Assembly (NCBI GenBank): GCA_003136335.1
Contig: PLEA01000257.1
Span: 1-5,261, forward strand
Direction of reading: 5' to 3'
DNA: 5,261 nucleotides
From: Acidobacteriaceae bacterium
GTDB taxonomy: Bacteria > Acidobacteriota > Terriglobia > Terriglobales > SbA1
Positions 4,796-5,261 of this stretch are shown here, piece after piece (position 1 is the stretch's first letter; each line of letters opens with the position of its first letter). The notes below the pieces were generated by a model that was given only the letters and a program-made list of their open reading frames with translations, did no database searches and was not told the origin of the DNA. The position numbers and the translations under genes were made by a program.

Positions 4796-5261
4796 ACTTC
4801 CTGCTAATCCGTCCCGCCAGCTTCTCGCGCAATATCTGCCGCGCCCGGAAGACTCTCGACCGCACCGCCGCTTCGTTGATTCCGAGAGTCGCGGCGACTT
4901 CTCGGGGTGACATCTCTTCAATCGTCGATAAAATCAACGGCTTGCGCAGCTTTTCAGGGAGCGCCGCGATCATCCGCTCCAGCGCCACACTGACCTGAGC
5001 ACCCTGTACCGTCTCGTCGGCGGGAGTGTTAGAAGAAGCCACTTCGATGATTGGCTTCTCGGAATCTTCCAGGGGAACTTCTCGTGTCCGCCCCCGCTGC
5101 TTGGTCCGATCCACAGCGACGTGCCAGGCAATTCGCGCCAGCCACGTCTTCGCGTTTTCTACGGCCGAGAGCTTCGAACTGTAGCGCAGCACTCGCATAA
5201 ACGTTTCCTGCGTGGCGTCTTCCGCATCGTGATGGTCGCGCAGCACGGCGTACGCAATGCG
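4794..5261 (-). CDS. ECF-family RNA polymerase sigma factor (N-terminus cut by window edge)
   Basis: Group 4 (extracytoplasmic function) sigma factors direct RNA polymerase to stress or envelope promoters. The visible 155 residues start inside region 2 with RIAYAVLRDHHDAEDATQET, the conserved D-A-E-D-x-x-Q-E-x-F core-binding and -10 recognition block. They continue through TWLARIAWHVAVDRTKQRGR (regions 2.3-2.4), an acidic linker of about 40 residues, and region 4 (LPEKLRKPLIL, then MSPREVAATLGINEAAVRSR with R-V-F-R-A-R), the -35-binding helix-turn-helix. Family members are usually 170-200 aa, so roughly 20-45 N-terminal residues lie outside the window. It is the first visible gene of a three-gene operon with a putative membrane regulator and a secreted protein. 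The promoter is beyond the right edge, so autoregulation cannot be judged. Confidence 0.93.
   Translation of the reverse strand, partial: RIAYAVLRDHHDAEDATQETFMRVLRYSSKLSAVENAKTWLARIAWHVAVDRTKQRGRTREVPLEDSEKPIIEVASSNTPADETVQGAQVSVALERMIAALPEKLRKPLILSTIEEMSPREVAATLGINEAAVRSRVFRARQILREKLAGRISRK

Overview
The window most likely comes from an Acidobacteriota chromosome, probably a Terriglobia/Koribacter-type soil bacterium. This is inferred from protein style: the trigger factor has the F-T-E-N-L-R-G and L-P-E-L-N-D-D-F-A segments I associate with that phylum, and a sigma-factor operon carries a zinc-less membrane partner and an exported partner of a kind I recall from the same group. No database search was possible. 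Gene content is that of an ordinary chromosome. There is no transposase, phage gene, CRISPR array, rRNA or tRNA that I can see.

Layout, left to right. (1) On the minus strand, tig (trigger factor, 1970 to 681) is followed by clpP (605 running off the left edge). This is the classic chaperone-then-protease order, and clpX would be expected just outside the window. A sigma-70-like promoter for tig lies near 2062-2091. (2) A 711-bp divergent intergenic region (1971-2681) separates tig from a plus-strand gene. It holds a widely spaced inverted pair of heptamer-repeat arrays (2102-2134 and 2649-2681). The roughly 515 bp between them contain only short, decayed-looking coding stretches. (3) A family 5 uracil-DNA glycosylase (udgB, 2682-3419) reads rightwards. 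Its start codon touches the right-hand array and has no Shine-Dalgarno sequence. (4) A convergent intergenic region (3420-3592) contains a second inverted pair of heptamer arrays (3465-3499 and 3532-3565) that could fold into a long hairpin. (5) A tightly packed minus-strand operon enters from the right edge: an ECF sigma factor (5261 to 4794, N-terminus missing), a single-pass membrane protein placed like an anti-sigma factor (4784 to 4188), and a secreted protein with a secretin-like beta-domain pattern (4177 to 3593).

How the parts relate. Tig and ClpP belong to protein folding and turnover, and UdgB to repair of deaminated DNA. The sigma operon looks like an envelope-signalling module whose three genes are translationally linked (spacings of 0-10 nt). 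The least explained features are the two inverted heptamer-array pairs, whose units differ by two transitions (TTGGTCG versus TTGATTG) and which border udgB on both sides.
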